Made by a program: the position numbers and the translations under genes. The notes beneath the pieces were generated by a model. The model worked only from the letters and a program-made list of their open reading frames with translations, searched no databases and was not told where the DNA came from. Source: Paracoccus sp. (in: a-proteobacteria) (lineage in GTDB: Bacteria > Pseudomonadota > Alphaproteobacteria > Rhodobacterales > Rhodobacteraceae). From it: a stretch of 5,527 nucleotides of DNA. The DNA is taken from the NCBI GenBank assembly GCA_018056045.1, contig JAGPGI010000207.1, positions 1 through 5,527 of the forward strand, in the 5' to 3' direction. Below are positions 1 through 5,527 of the stretch, in pieces; positions within the stretch are counted from its first letter, which is position 1; every line of letters starts with the position of its first letter.

Positions 1-529
1 TGTCAAATCCGCCGCGACTGCCCGCCGTATGGGTATAGCCGTAAAGACAGATATCGGCGAGGCTGACGGCATCGCCGACCAGCCAGTCACGCCCGCCGAG
101 CCGGCCTTCCATGATCGCCAGATGCGCATGGCCCTGATCGAGCAGCGTGGCCATGCGTTCAGGCGTGGCCAGATGCCGACGTGAGGGGTAAAAGTTCAGC
201 GCCCCGCGCACAGCGATAGTGCCCTCGTGCTGGTTCTGTTCCCAGAACATCCAACTCAGCATCTCGGCCCGCGTGAACGGGTCCGACGGCACGAAGGCGC
301 TGCCCTCGCCCAGCCAGCACAGTATCGCATTCGATTCCGGCAAAAGCCGCCCGTCCTCCAGTTCCAGCACCGGCGCCTTGCCAAAGGGCAGCCGCCCGTC
401 GCGCTTCGCCGCCACCAGCGCGTCAGATGCCTCTTCGACATCAACGATCTCGCAATCGCGCCCCAGCAGCGCCAGCAGCAGCCGCACCTTGTAGCTGTTT
501 CCCGAAGAGGGCATCGACCAAAGCTTCAT
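1..529 (-). CDS. Glutathione S-transferase family protein (3' end outside window)
   Basis: The 176 visible codons encode the N-terminal thioredoxin-fold domain and much of the helical C-terminal domain of a soluble, cytosolic GST-like protein, expected to bind glutathione and act in thiol conjugation or detoxification. The start reads MKLWSMPSSGNSYKVRLLLA, the SGN-x-YKVRLLL signature of bacterial GSTs, with Ser8/Ser9 near the usual catalytic position. The cis-proline loop is KAPVLELEDG (Pro53) and the glutathione-binding pair is Glu65-Ser66 in LPESNAIL. The C-terminal domain shows the N-capping motif SLADICLYGYTH near residue 160. Family members run about 200-210 residues, so roughly 25-35 are missing beyond the edge. 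The start is the ATG at 529-527; the upstream in-frame region gives no better start, and the Shine-Dalgarno match is poor. It lies 68 nt after ispH on the same strand, behind GC hairpins. The substrate is unknown. Confidence 0.9.
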   Translation of the reverse strand, partial: MKLWSMPSSGNSYKVRLLLALLGRDCEIVDVEEASDALVAAKRDGRLPFGKAPVLELEDGRLLPESNAILCWLGEGSAFVPSDPFTRAEMLSWMFWEQNQHEGTIAVRGALNFYPSRRHLATPERMATLLDQGHAHLAIMEGRLGGRDWLVGDAVSLADICLYGYTHTAGSRGGFD

Positions 530-542
530 TTCGCACCCATTC

Positions 543-597
543 TTTCATGCCCAAATATCCCGGGGGAGGCCCGGAACGGGCCGGGGGCAGAGCCCCC
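543..597 (-). terminator. Double GC hairpin after ispH; Rhodobacteraceae-type intergenic element
   Basis: Immediately after the ispH stop (600-598) two perfect hairpins lie in tandem. The first has arms 583-588 and 592-597 (GGGGGC/GCCCCC) with a 3-nt loop. The second has arms 568-573 and 577-582 (GGCCCG/CGGGCC) with a 3-nt loop. On the minus strand they are followed by TCCCCCGGGATATTTGGGC. From memory, this pairing of GGGGGCTCTGCCCCC with a GGGATATTTGG box is a frequent intergenic element in Rhodobacter and Paracoccus genomes. There is no true U-tract, so rho-independent termination is an inference; it could also stabilise the ispH mRNA 3' end or attenuate GST expression. Confidence 0.55.
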
Positions 598-1548
598 TCA
601 TGCCTCGCGCAGGACCCGCGGGACTTTGAATTCGATATTCTCGCGCGCCGTCTCGACCATCTCGACGGTCACATCATAACGGTCGGAAAAGGCGGCGACG
701 ACCTCGTCGACCAGAACCTCCGGGGCGCTGGCGCCGGCGGTCACGCCGACGGCACGAACCCCCTCGATGGCGCGCCAGTCGATCTGGTCGGCGCGCATGA
801 CAAGCTGCGAATAGGCGCAGCCGGCGGCACTGCCGACCTCGACCAGCCGGCGCGAATTCGAGCTGTTCGGCGCCCCGATCACGAAGAGCGCGTCGATCCG
901 CCCGGCAATCGCCTTGACCGAGGCCTGCCGGTTGGTCGTCGCATAGCAGATGTCTTCCTTGGCCGGCCCGACGATGGCCGGAAAGCGCGCCTTCAGCGCG
1001 GCGACGATGGCGGCGGTATCATCCACCGACAGCGTGGTCTGGGTGATGAAGGCCAGACGCGTGGGATCGCGGGGGGAAATTACCGCCACATCCTCGACGG
1101 TTTCGACCAGAATGACCTCGCCCTCGGGCAATTGGCCCATGGTGCCCAGCACCTCGGGATGGCCCTCATGGCCGATCATGATCATCTGCAGGCCCTCGGC
1201 GTGGTGACGCTCGGCCTCGACATGGACCTTGCTGACCAGCGGGCAGGTCGCATCGACATAGACCATCTCGCGCCGCCGCGCCTCGGCGGGGACGGCCTTG
1301 GGCACGCCATGGGCGGAAAAGATCACCGGCCGGTCGGCGGGACATTCGTCCAGTTCCTCGACAAAGACCGCGCCCTTGTCGCGCAGGCTGTCGACGACGA
1401 ATTTGTTATGCACGATCTCGTGGCGCACATAGACCGGGGCACCCCATTTCTGCAGCGCCATTTCGACGATCTTGATGGCGCGGTCGACGCCGGCGCAAAA
1501 GCCGCGCGGCGCGGCCAGATAAAGGGTCAAAGGCGGTTTCTTGTCCAT
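598..1548 (-). CDS. ispH: 4-hydroxy-3-methylbut-2-enyl diphosphate reductase (IspH/LytB)
   Basis: This cytosolic iron-sulfur enzyme does the last step of the MEP isoprenoid pathway, reducing HMBPP to isopentenyl and dimethylallyl diphosphate with electrons from ferredoxin or flavodoxin. The 316-residue product is the normal family length. The three cluster-binding cysteines are present: Cys18 ([11 protein letters not shown]), Cys102 ([11 protein letters not shown]) and Cys201 ([10 protein letters not shown]). Substrate-binding residues are also visible: His47 (RHEIVHN), His80 (SAHGV), His130 and Glu132 (GHEGHPEV), TQTTLS near 170, the NSSNSRRL loop near 230, and GASAPE near 270. A GTG at 1557 is in frame, but it lies inside the strong Shine-Dalgarno AGGTGAGG (1559-1552), which sits 3 nt before the ATG at 1548, so the ATG is the better start. 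The gene follows apt by 38 nt on the same strand, suggesting co-transcription. No frameshift or missing key residue is seen. Confidence 0.97.
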   Translation of the reverse strand: MDKKPPLTLYLAAPRGFCAGVDRAIKIVEMALQKWGAPVYVRHEIVHNKFVVDSLRDKGAVFVEELDECPADRPVIFSAHGVPKAVPAEARRREMVYVDATCPLVSKVHVEAERHHAEGLQMIMIGHEGHPEVLGTMGQLPEGEVILVETVEDVAVISPRDPTRLAFITQTTLSVDDTAAIVAALKARFPAIVGPAKEDICYATTNRQASVKAIAGRIDALFVIGAPNSSNSRRLVEVGSAAGCAYSQLVMRADQIDWRAIEGVRAVGVTAGASAPEVLVDEVVAAFSDRYDVTVEMVETARENIEFKVPRVLREA

Positions 1549-1551
1549 GGC

Positions 1552-1559
1552 CCTCACCT
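1552..1559 (-). promoter_or_regulatory. ispH ribosome binding site that decides the start
   Basis: AGGTGAGG reads on the minus strand and is followed by GCC and ATG. It overlaps the alternative in-frame GTG start at 1557-1555, which argues against that GTG being used. Confidence 0.7.
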
Positions 1560-1586
1560 AACCGCAGGTCGCGCGCCTCGCAAGGA

Positions 1587-2159
1587 TCATGCGCCGTCGA
1601 ATTCGGTCAGGGCATGGACCTCGTATCCCAGCCCCTCAAGCAGCTTGCGCCCGCCCAGTTCCGGCAGGTCGATGACAAAGGCGCAGCCGATGACCTCGGC
1701 CCCCAGCCTTTCGCACAGCTTGATCCCGGCGGCTGCGGTGCCGCCGGTGGCCAGCAGGTCGTCCACGATCAGCACCCGCTCGCCGGGTTTGAGCGCGTCG
1801 TCATGGATTTCCATCACCGCCTCGCCATATTCCAGCGCATAGGCCTGGCTCAGCACCGCGCCGGGCAGCTTGCCCTTCTTGCGGATCGGCACGAAGCCCA
1901 CGGATAATTGATGCGCGACCGCGCCCCCAAGGATAAAACCGCGCGCCTCAAGTCCCACGACCTTGTCGATCGGCTCGCCCGCATAGGGGGTCAGCAACTG
2001 GTCCACTGCCATGCGAAAGCCGCGCGCATCGGCAAACAGCGTGGTCACGTCGCGAAACAGGATCCCTTCATGCGGGAAATCGACGATGGTGCGGATATAG
2101 TCGCGCACCGTGCGGGTATCGCGGCTGCGTTTGGCATTGGGCGGCGTGGGCGAGGTCAT
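1587..2159 (-). CDS. apt: Adenine phosphoribosyltransferase
   Basis: This cytosolic purine-salvage enzyme converts adenine and PRPP to AMP and diphosphate. The product has 190 residues, slightly longer than the usual 170-180 because of a short N-terminal tail ([17 protein letters not shown]) before the family start [20 protein letters not shown]. Visible landmarks are the FRDVTTLF block (35-42), [14 protein letters not shown] (69-82) and the flexible-loop region RKKGKLPG (93-100), followed by LEYG. The PRPP-binding signature [13 protein letters not shown] spans 129-141 and includes the paired aspartates 133-134. The start ATG at 2159 overlaps the stop of the upstream flavin-reductase gene as ATGA and has a GGAG ribosome binding site (2168-2165) within that gene's last codons. 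Together these indicate translational coupling. All expected catalytic motifs are intact. Confidence 0.96.
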   Translation of the reverse strand: MTSPTPPNAKRSRDTRTVRDYIRTIVDFPHEGILFRDVTTLFADARGFRMAVDQLLTPYAGEPIDKVVGLEARGFILGGAVAHQLSVGFVPIRKKGKLPGAVLSQAYALEYGEAVMEIHDDALKPGERVLIVDDLLATGGTAAAGIKLCERLGAEVIGCAFVIDLPELGGRKLLEGLGYEVHALTEFDGA

Positions 2160-2752
2160 GGGCGCTCCATTTCGAAAGTCTCGGTAGTGATGGCGTAATC
2201 CTTGTAGCCCATGCGCGACAGCCAGCCGGTGGCGCGCAGGTCGAACCGGCCATCGACCACGCAATCGTCGCGCAGATGGATGCCGGCAACGACGCCAAGG
2301 ACCATGTAATTCGCCGCGCCGGCAAGGCGCAGAATACGGGTGGCGCGGCATTCCAGCGCCGCCGCCGCATGGGTCACGCGCAGGCAGTCGATGGTCTCGC
2401 AGGGCGTTGCCTCGATCCCCGCCGCCTGAAACTCGCTGATGCCGGCGGGCAGGGCGGCGGAGCTGGCATTCAGCTGATCCTTCATCTGGCCATCGGCGAT
2501 ATTGACGCAAAAGACCCGGGTTTCGGCGATCTGGCTGACGCTGTCCTTGGTGCCGTCCCGGTCCGCCTTGGCCCCGGTCGAGGCGAACATGATCTGCGGC
2601 GGCACATAGGCGGTCAGGTTGAAGAAGGAATAGGGCGCCAGATTGTCGCCCGCGCGCCCCCGTGTCGAGACCCAGCAGATCGGGCGCGGCGCCACGATGG
2701 CATTCAGCGGGTTGTGCGGCAGGCCGTGGCCGTCCTGGGGGCGATAGAACAT
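2156..2752 (-). CDS. Flavin reductase family protein (FMN-binding split barrel, DIM6/NTAB type)
   Basis: The 198-residue product resembles soluble flavin-reductase-like proteins that bind FMN in a split beta-barrel; some family members reduce free flavin with NAD(P)H to supply monooxygenases. Supporting features are [20 protein letters not shown] (13-32) and NLAPYSFFN (37-45), which form the flavin phosphate and isoalloxazine contacts in this family. Also present are a downstream [10 protein letters not shown] segment, the [12 protein letters not shown] strand, and a C-terminal [13 protein letters not shown]. The length is typical. The ATG at 2752 is preceded by AGGAAAGA (2765-2758), a good ribosome binding site. 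Its last bases overlap the apt start (ATGA), and it starts 21 nt after the small membrane-protein gene, so the three are probably co-transcribed. The real electron acceptor and any link with purine salvage are unknown. No monooxygenase gene is visible nearby. Confidence 0.88.
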   Translation of the reverse strand: MFYRPQDGHGLPHNPLNAIVAPRPICWVSTRGRAGDNLAPYSFFNLTAYVPPQIMFASTGAKADRDGTKDSVSQIAETRVFCVNIADGQMKDQLNASSAALPAGISEFQAAGIEATPCETIDCLRVTHAAAALECRATRILRLAGAANYMVLGVVAGIHLRDDCVVDGRFDLRATGWLSRMGYKDYAITTETFEMERP

Positions 2753-2773
2753 GGCGCTCTTTCCTGAGGCGGA

Positions 2774-3088
2774 TCAGTCGGATCCGCTGATGTCGATACC
2801 GTGCTTGCGACAAAACCAGATAAACAGCGGTATTTCCATCACCGCCATGGTCAGAATCGAGAAAACCGCCCAGTTGGTCTGAAAGAGGATCAGCGAAAAC
2901 GGCGTGTCGCTGCCACGAAACAGCGCTGCCGCCACGATCAGCGCCAGCGCGGTCAGCACCATGTCGACCACCATCATCCGGTTGACGGTGATCTTTCGCA
3001 TGCTGGGATAAAGCCCCAGATAGGCGACCAGCAGGATCGCCGCGTTCAGGATCAGCAGCTTCAGTTCGGGCGGCAACTCGCGCAGCAT
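2774..3088 (-). CDS. Small three-helix integral membrane protein, unknown function
   Basis: I do not recognise a named family. The 104-residue product has three predicted membrane segments: about residues 9-28, 38-57 and 73-93. The loop after helix 1 (MRKITVNR) and the tail after helix 3 (RKHG) are basic, while the second loop (RGSDTP) is not. By the positive-inside rule this puts the N-terminus outside and the C-terminus in the cytoplasm of the inner membrane. Helix 3 carries an acidic residue (Glu85) next to a proline. The start at ATG 3088 has GAAGG upstream; a TTG at 3118 would add ten non-hydrophobic residues (114 in total) and is less likely. It is the first gene of the minus-strand cluster, 21 nt before the flavin-reductase gene. 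It could be a small membrane accessory or a conserved hypothetical protein; no function can be assigned. Confidence 0.8.
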   Translation of the reverse strand: MLRELPPELKLLILNAAILLVAYLGLYPSMRKITVNRMMVVDMVLTALALIVAAALFRGSDTPFSLILFQTNWAVFSILTMAVMEIPLFIWFCRKHGIDISGSD

Positions 3089-3144
3089 GACGGGGCCTTC
3101 GTGATGGGGTTCGGGCAATCAGGACTGACTGTCCCCGGCTCGCG

Positions 3145-3150
3145 CGTCAA
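3145..3150 (-). promoter_or_regulatory. Candidate -35 element (TTGACG) of the minus-strand cluster
   Basis: On the minus strand CTTGACG lies about 57 nt before the membrane-protein ATG. TTGAC is the best-conserved part of alphaproteobacterial housekeeping promoters. At the usual 17-18 nt spacing the -10 hexamer would be CAGTCC or AGTCCT, both poor, so the promoter is weakly supported and may need an activator or may lie elsewhere. Confidence 0.35.
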
Positions 3151-3177
3151 GCATTCCTGCCGTCCGCACGAGGCATC

Positions 3178-3190
3178 ACGAAATTTTCGT
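3178..3190. repeat. Perfect 6+1+6 inverted repeat, possible operator
   Basis: ACGAAA and TTTCGT flank a single T. The repeat lies about 28 bp upstream of the candidate TTGACG on the minus strand and about 104 bp before the GNAT start. A second TTTTCGT heptamer occurs at 3212-3218, 28 bp from the one at 3184-3190. It looks like a possible regulator binding site, but the regulator is unknown and chance is possible. Confidence 0.35.
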
Positions 3191-3293
3191 CCATCCGAGC
3201 GCGGCAGGCGGTTTTCGTTGCGGCACATGCGTGTTACCCGAAGGCCCGCAACCGCCGGACCCGTCCGAATCCCCGTCCGCATCCCGGAGCCCG

Positions 3294-3791
3294 ATGTACG
3301 AACTTTGCGCCGAAACCCCTGCCGACACGCCCGAGGTCGAGGCGCTGATGGACCTGTGTTTCGCGCCGGGGCGGACGGCCTTGTCCTCGTACCGGCTGCG
3401 CGAGGGGGTCGATCCGGTCGCGGGCCTGTGCCTGATGACGCGCAATGAATACGGGGTGCCGGTCGGCGCAATCCGCTATTGGCCGGTGCGGATCGGCGAT
3501 CAGCCGGTCCTGCTTTTGGGGCCGATCGCCGTGCATCCGACGGCGCAGGGCGAGGGGCTGGGGGCGTATCTGATGCGCGAAAGCCTGCACCGCGCCGCCG
3601 ATATGGGCTGGCAGCGGGTGATGCTGGTGGGCGATCTGCCCTATTACGCGCGGTTCGGTTTCGTGAAACTTGCCGATGTCGAGATGCCGCCTCCCACCAA
3701 TCCCGACCGCGTGCTGGGGTTGGAGCTGGTCGAGGGTGCATGGGCCGGCGTCAGCGGCCATGTCGAGCGCATCGCGGACGCTGGCACCTGA
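3294..3791 (+). CDS. GNAT family N-acetyltransferase (YhbS-like)
   Basis: The 165-residue product is a single-domain GNAT acetyltransferase, predicted to transfer an acetyl group from acetyl-CoA to an amine on an unknown substrate in the cytosol. The N-terminal part (ETPADTPEVEALMDLCFAPG) matches the first strand and helix. The central strands include GAIRYWPV (58-65). Motif A is LLGPIAVHPTAQGEGLGAYL (74-93), whose QGEGLG is the acetyl-CoA pyrophosphate loop. Motif B is VGDLPYYARFGF (112-123), the YY-x-RFGF signature of YhbS-type members. The start is ATG 3294 with GGAG at 3286-3289. A GTG at 3231 in the same frame would add 21 proline- and serine-rich residues and has no clear ribosome binding site, so I reject it. 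The gene heads the plus strand, divergent from the membrane-protein gene. The substrate cannot be read from the sequence. Confidence 0.9.
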   Translation: MYELCAETPADTPEVEALMDLCFAPGRTALSSYRLREGVDPVAGLCLMTRNEYGVPVGAIRYWPVRIGDQPVLLLGPIAVHPTAQGEGLGAYLMRESLHRAADMGWQRVMLVGDLPYYARFGFVKLADVEMPPPTNPDRVLGLELVEGAWAGVSGHVERIADAGT

Positions 3792-3896
3792 CCCCGCGTC
3801 GCAGGAAGCTGTCGGGGAACCCGCATCGGCATTTGGCGGTTTCTTGTCCGTGCCGCCCTTGTGGCAGGCGATCCGGGACCCCATGCTAATCTTACG
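3792..3896 (+). other. 105-nt gap between GNAT and EcsC genes
   Basis: No strong terminator or ribosome binding site is visible. A weak 5-bp stem (3792-3796 with 3813-3817) has a 16-nt loop. Just before the EcsC ATG, TGCTAATCT (3884-3892) resembles a poor extended -10 with no matching -35. The 15-mer at 3835-3849 also occurs inside ispH (1532-1546). Confidence 0.4.
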
Positions 3897-4709
3897 ATGA
3901 CCGAGCACAGCAAGATTTCCCCGCGGCAGTCGATCCTGCCCCCGATCACCGACCCCACCGTCCATGCCGAGATCGACCGGCTGGCGCGCCGCTATCTGGC
4001 CGCGGCGGGCATTGCCATGGAACTGCTCAATACCGTCGGCGGCAAGGCCGAGGGGCTGCTGGAAAAGCTGCCCGCCCCCGTGCGCGGGCGCATGGACAAG
4101 CTGACGCTGGCGGCGCTGAACCGCGCCTTTGATGCGGCCTCACGGTCGCGGGGCGTGCTGCGCGACCGGGGCGACATGTTCAACCGGCTCTTGTCGACCA
4201 CCTCGGGGGCGGTGGGCGGTCTGGCGGGCATCGGCGGTGCCATGCTGGAACTGCCGGTCACCATCACGCTGCTGTTGCGGGCGATCATGGATATCGCCGC
4301 CGAACATGGCTTTGACCCCGACGCCGATCAGGCCCGGCGCGAGGCGCTGCATGTCTTTGCCTCGGCCGGTCCCCTGTCCGAGGATGAGGGCGCGGATCTG
4401 GGGCTTTTGACCGCGCGCATGACCATCACCGGTCATACGGTGCAGGCGCTGATCGCGCGGGTGGCGCCCAAGCTCTCCGCTTCGATGGCGCAGAAGCTGG
4501 CGGCGCAGACCGTGCCGGTTCTGGGCGCGGTGGCGGGGGCGACGATCAACTATCATTTTACCCGCTATTATCAGGAAATCGCCCGGGTGCATTTCGGCCT
4601 GTTGCGGCTGTCGCAGGAAACCGGCATCCCGCGCGAGGCGCTGATCGAGGCGCTGGAGCTGCGCATGAACCAGCTGCGCCCCGGCCGCAAGTCGCTGGAC
4701 CGGGGCTAG
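3897..4709 (+). CDS. EcsC family protein
   Basis: The 270-residue product matches the EcsC family, named after the third gene of the Bacillus ecs locus. The biochemical role of the family is poorly defined, though it is often thought to be membrane-associated. Visible landmarks are a long amphipathic N-terminal region (about 22-100) and a glycine-rich segment SGAVGGLAGIGGAMLELPVT (103-122). This leads into TLLLRAIMDIAAEHGFD (124-140), the most recognisable part of the family. A second hydrophobic glycine-rich stretch, VPVLGAVAGATINYHFTRYY (206-225), precedes QEIARVHFGLLRL. There is no signal peptide; the two Gly/Ala segments are candidate membrane-inserting hairpins. The start is uncertain: ATG 3897 has no clear Shine-Dalgarno, and a GTG at 3861 in the same frame would give 282 residues. 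It follows GNAT by 105 nt and converges on the helicase gene 11 nt away. Confidence 0.87.
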   Translation: MTEHSKISPRQSILPPITDPTVHAEIDRLARRYLAAAGIAMELLNTVGGKAEGLLEKLPAPVRGRMDKLTLAALNRAFDAASRSRGVLRDRGDMFNRLLSTTSGAVGGLAGIGGAMLELPVTITLLLRAIMDIAAEHGFDPDADQARREALHVFASAGPLSEDEGADLGLLTARMTITGHTVQALIARVAPKLSASMAQKLAAQTVPVLGAVAGATINYHFTRYYQEIARVHFGLLRLSQETGIPREALIEALELRMNQLRPGRKSLDRG

Positions 4710-4716
4710 GTCCCCG
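4701..4716 (+). terminator. Short stem-loop at the convergent EcsC/helicase junction
   Basis: CGGGG (4701-4705) pairs with CCCCG (4712-4716) around a 6-nt loop that contains the end of the EcsC stop codon. The stem has only 5 bp and no U-tract, so it is a weak candidate for a terminator. Confidence 0.2.
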
Positions 4717-4720
4717 AACC

Positions 4721-5527
4721 TCAGGCCTCGGTTTCGGCCGCCAGTTGCAGTGTGGTTGCGGGCGCGTCCAGATGGTCGATCCCCAAGGGGGCCGAGGGCC
4801 GCGCAAGGCGCGATTTCACCACCCAATGCAGGCGCTCCTGCGCGCGGGTGATGGCGACATAGGCCAGCCGTTTCCACAGCGCGATCCCGGCCTCGGAGCG
4901 GCCGGACCATGCGGCGGCGGAAATATCGGGGCCAAAGACCTGCACGTCGGGCCATTGGCTGCCCTGCGCCTTGTGGATCGTCACAGCCGCGCCATGCAGA
5001 AAGGTCGCGCCCATGCGCGCGGCATAGGGGATAAAGGGTTCTTCGACATCGGGCATCTCGATCTTGATGATCGAGGCGGCGGAAAAGCGCGGCTCCTCGG
5101 CCCCGACGACATGCAGGCGCGAAAAGCCCGGCTTGCGCCCCGGCCCCAGATAGATCACCTGCGCGCCCTTGATCAGGCCGCGCGCCTCGAGGTCGATGCG
5201 TTTCTTGCGGTGTTTCAAAGGCAGCTCCAGCCCGTCGCAAATCAGCGGCTCGCCGGGCATCAGCATGTCGCCCGGCGCGCCATAGGCCGAGCGGAAGGCC
5301 TGGATCAGCTTGATGCGGGTCACGTTGCGCCAGACCAGAACCGGGCTTTCGGCCATCAGGTCTGACTCGACCCGCTCGGCCCAGATCACGCGCGGGTCGC
5401 GGCTTGCCGCCTCGCGGATCATGCGCTCGAAGGTGTCGAATTCCAGCGCCGGGTCGGCCAGCGCGTGCGCCAGGTCGAGGATCGGGCTGTCATCCTGTTG
5501 ACGGTGGATGCGGTTCAGGATCAGCCG
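4721..5527 (-). CDS. RecD-like ATP-dependent DNA helicase, C-terminal part (5' end outside window)
   Basis: The visible 268 residues are the C-terminal half of a superfamily 1 helicase of the RecD-like/UvrD_C_2 type, which unwinds DNA using ATP. The fragment opens with RLILNRIHRQQDDSPILDLA, whose HRQ-x(4)-PIL is the block linking the two ATPase lobes in this family. A variable region with GEPLICDG and KGAQVIYLGPG follows. The late helicase motif is VTIHKAQGSQWPDV (182-195), and motif VI is KRLAYVAITRAQERLHWV (219-236) with the Arg finger in TRAQERL. A short, non-conserved tail ends at the TGA at 4723-4721. Walker A and Walker B lie beyond the right edge, so ATPase competence cannot be judged here. 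Phage or chromosomal origin cannot be decided from the fragment, but base and codon use match the neighbours, favouring a resident gene. An internal ATG at 5422 is not the start, because the frame stays open and conserved to 5527. Confidence 0.9.
   Translation of the reverse strand, partial: RLILNRIHRQQDDSPILDLAHALADPALEFDTFERMIREAASRDPRVIWAERVESDLMAESPVLVWRNVTRIKLIQAFRSAYGAPGDMLMPGEPLICDGLELPLKHRKKRIDLEARGLIKGAQVIYLGPGRKPGFSRLHVVGAEEPRFSAASIIKIEMPDVEEPFIPYAARMGATFLHGAAVTIHKAQGSQWPDVQVFGPDISAAAWSGRSEAGIALWKRLAYVAITRAQERLHWVVKSRLARPSAPLGIDHLDAPATTLQLAAETEA

Larger units (their letters stand above)
3089..3293. promoter_or_regulatory. Divergent intergenic region between membrane-protein and GNAT genes
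   Basis: This 205-bp stretch is the only divergent gap in the window and should hold the promoters for the minus-strand cluster and for the GNAT gene. It contains an AT-richer patch at 3178-3220, contrasting with the GC-rich surroundings. On the plus strand I see no convincing -35/-10 pair. A GGAG ribosome binding site at 3286-3289 lies 4 nt before the GNAT ATG. Confidence 0.6.

Noticed and set aside
427..1842. Long plus-strand open frame antisense to ispH and the 3' end of apt
   Set aside because: It is a GC-driven shadow: composition is Arg/Gly/Asp/His-rich, no family is recognisable, and it spans two well-supported genes on the other strand.
2276..2767. Plus-strand open frame antisense to the flavin-reductase gene
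   Set aside because: No recognisable domain, no ribosome binding site, and the minus strand encodes a coherent family member.
2160..2813. Upstream extension of the apt frame to a 408-residue protein
   Set aside because: The extra N-terminal part lies out of frame over the flavin-reductase gene, is low-complexity Arg/Gly/Pro-rich, and apt has its own ATG with a GGAG ribosome binding site at 2159.
3098..3182. Inverted CATCACGAA copies (3098-3106 and 3174-3182)
   Set aside because: A 9-mer match with a 67-nt spacer is expected by chance and one copy lies in the leader of the membrane-protein gene; no extended pairing was seen.
3061..3965. Minus-strand open frames opposite the GNAT gene
   Set aside because: They are Arg/Pro/Ala-rich shadows of the plus-strand acetyltransferase, which has intact acetyl-CoA motifs.
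4140..5240. Long minus-strand frame overlapping both EcsC and helicase genes
   Set aside because: It lies in a different frame from the helicase, lacks any motif, and crosses two supported genes.
1..5527. Search for CRISPR repeats, IS ends, tRNA or rRNA genes, toxin-antitoxin pairs and riboswitches
   Set aside because: No regularly spaced repeats, terminal inverted repeats with a transposase, cloverleaf or rRNA-like sequence, or small paired regulator/toxin genes were seen by eye.

Overview
The window is GC-rich and almost fully coding, with a strong third-position G/C bias. The protein sequences and the intergenic element at 543-597 (a CCCGGGATATTTGG-like box beside GC hairpins) suggest an alphaproteobacterium of the Rhodobacteraceae, most like Paracoccus or its relatives. 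That assignment comes from recognition of the sequence, not from a database search.

Layout. From 3088 down to 1, five genes read on the minus strand and could form one transcription unit. In transcription order they are a 104-residue three-helix membrane protein of unknown function, a flavin-reductase-like FMN-binding split-barrel protein, adenine phosphoribosyltransferase (apt), 4-hydroxy-3-methylbut-2-enyl diphosphate reductase (ispH), and a glutathione S-transferase cut off by the left edge. The first three are packed tightly: a 21-nt gap, then an ATGA stop/start overlap into apt. ispH follows apt after 38 nt. A GC-rich double hairpin directly after the ispH stop may end or attenuate transcription before the GST gene.

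A 205-bp divergent region (3089-3293) separates this cluster from a GNAT N-acetyltransferase gene on the plus strand, which is followed by an EcsC-family gene, also plus. The divergent region holds a TTGACG -35-like element on the minus strand, a perfect 6+1+6 inverted repeat, and a repeated TTTTCGT heptamer. The EcsC gene converges, 11 nt apart, on the 3' end of a RecD-like/UvrD_C_2-type DNA helicase gene that runs off the right edge.

How the genes work together. Most are housekeeping or general-metabolism genes: purine salvage (apt), the MEP isoprenoid pathway (ispH), thiol chemistry (GST) and DNA metabolism (helicase). I see no phage, IS element, CRISPR array, toxin-antitoxin pair, tRNA or rRNA, and nothing that convincingly looks like an undescribed defence or biosynthetic system. 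The least explained items are the small membrane protein coupled to the flavin-reductase/apt pair, the possible operator in the divergent region, and the unclear translation start of the EcsC gene.
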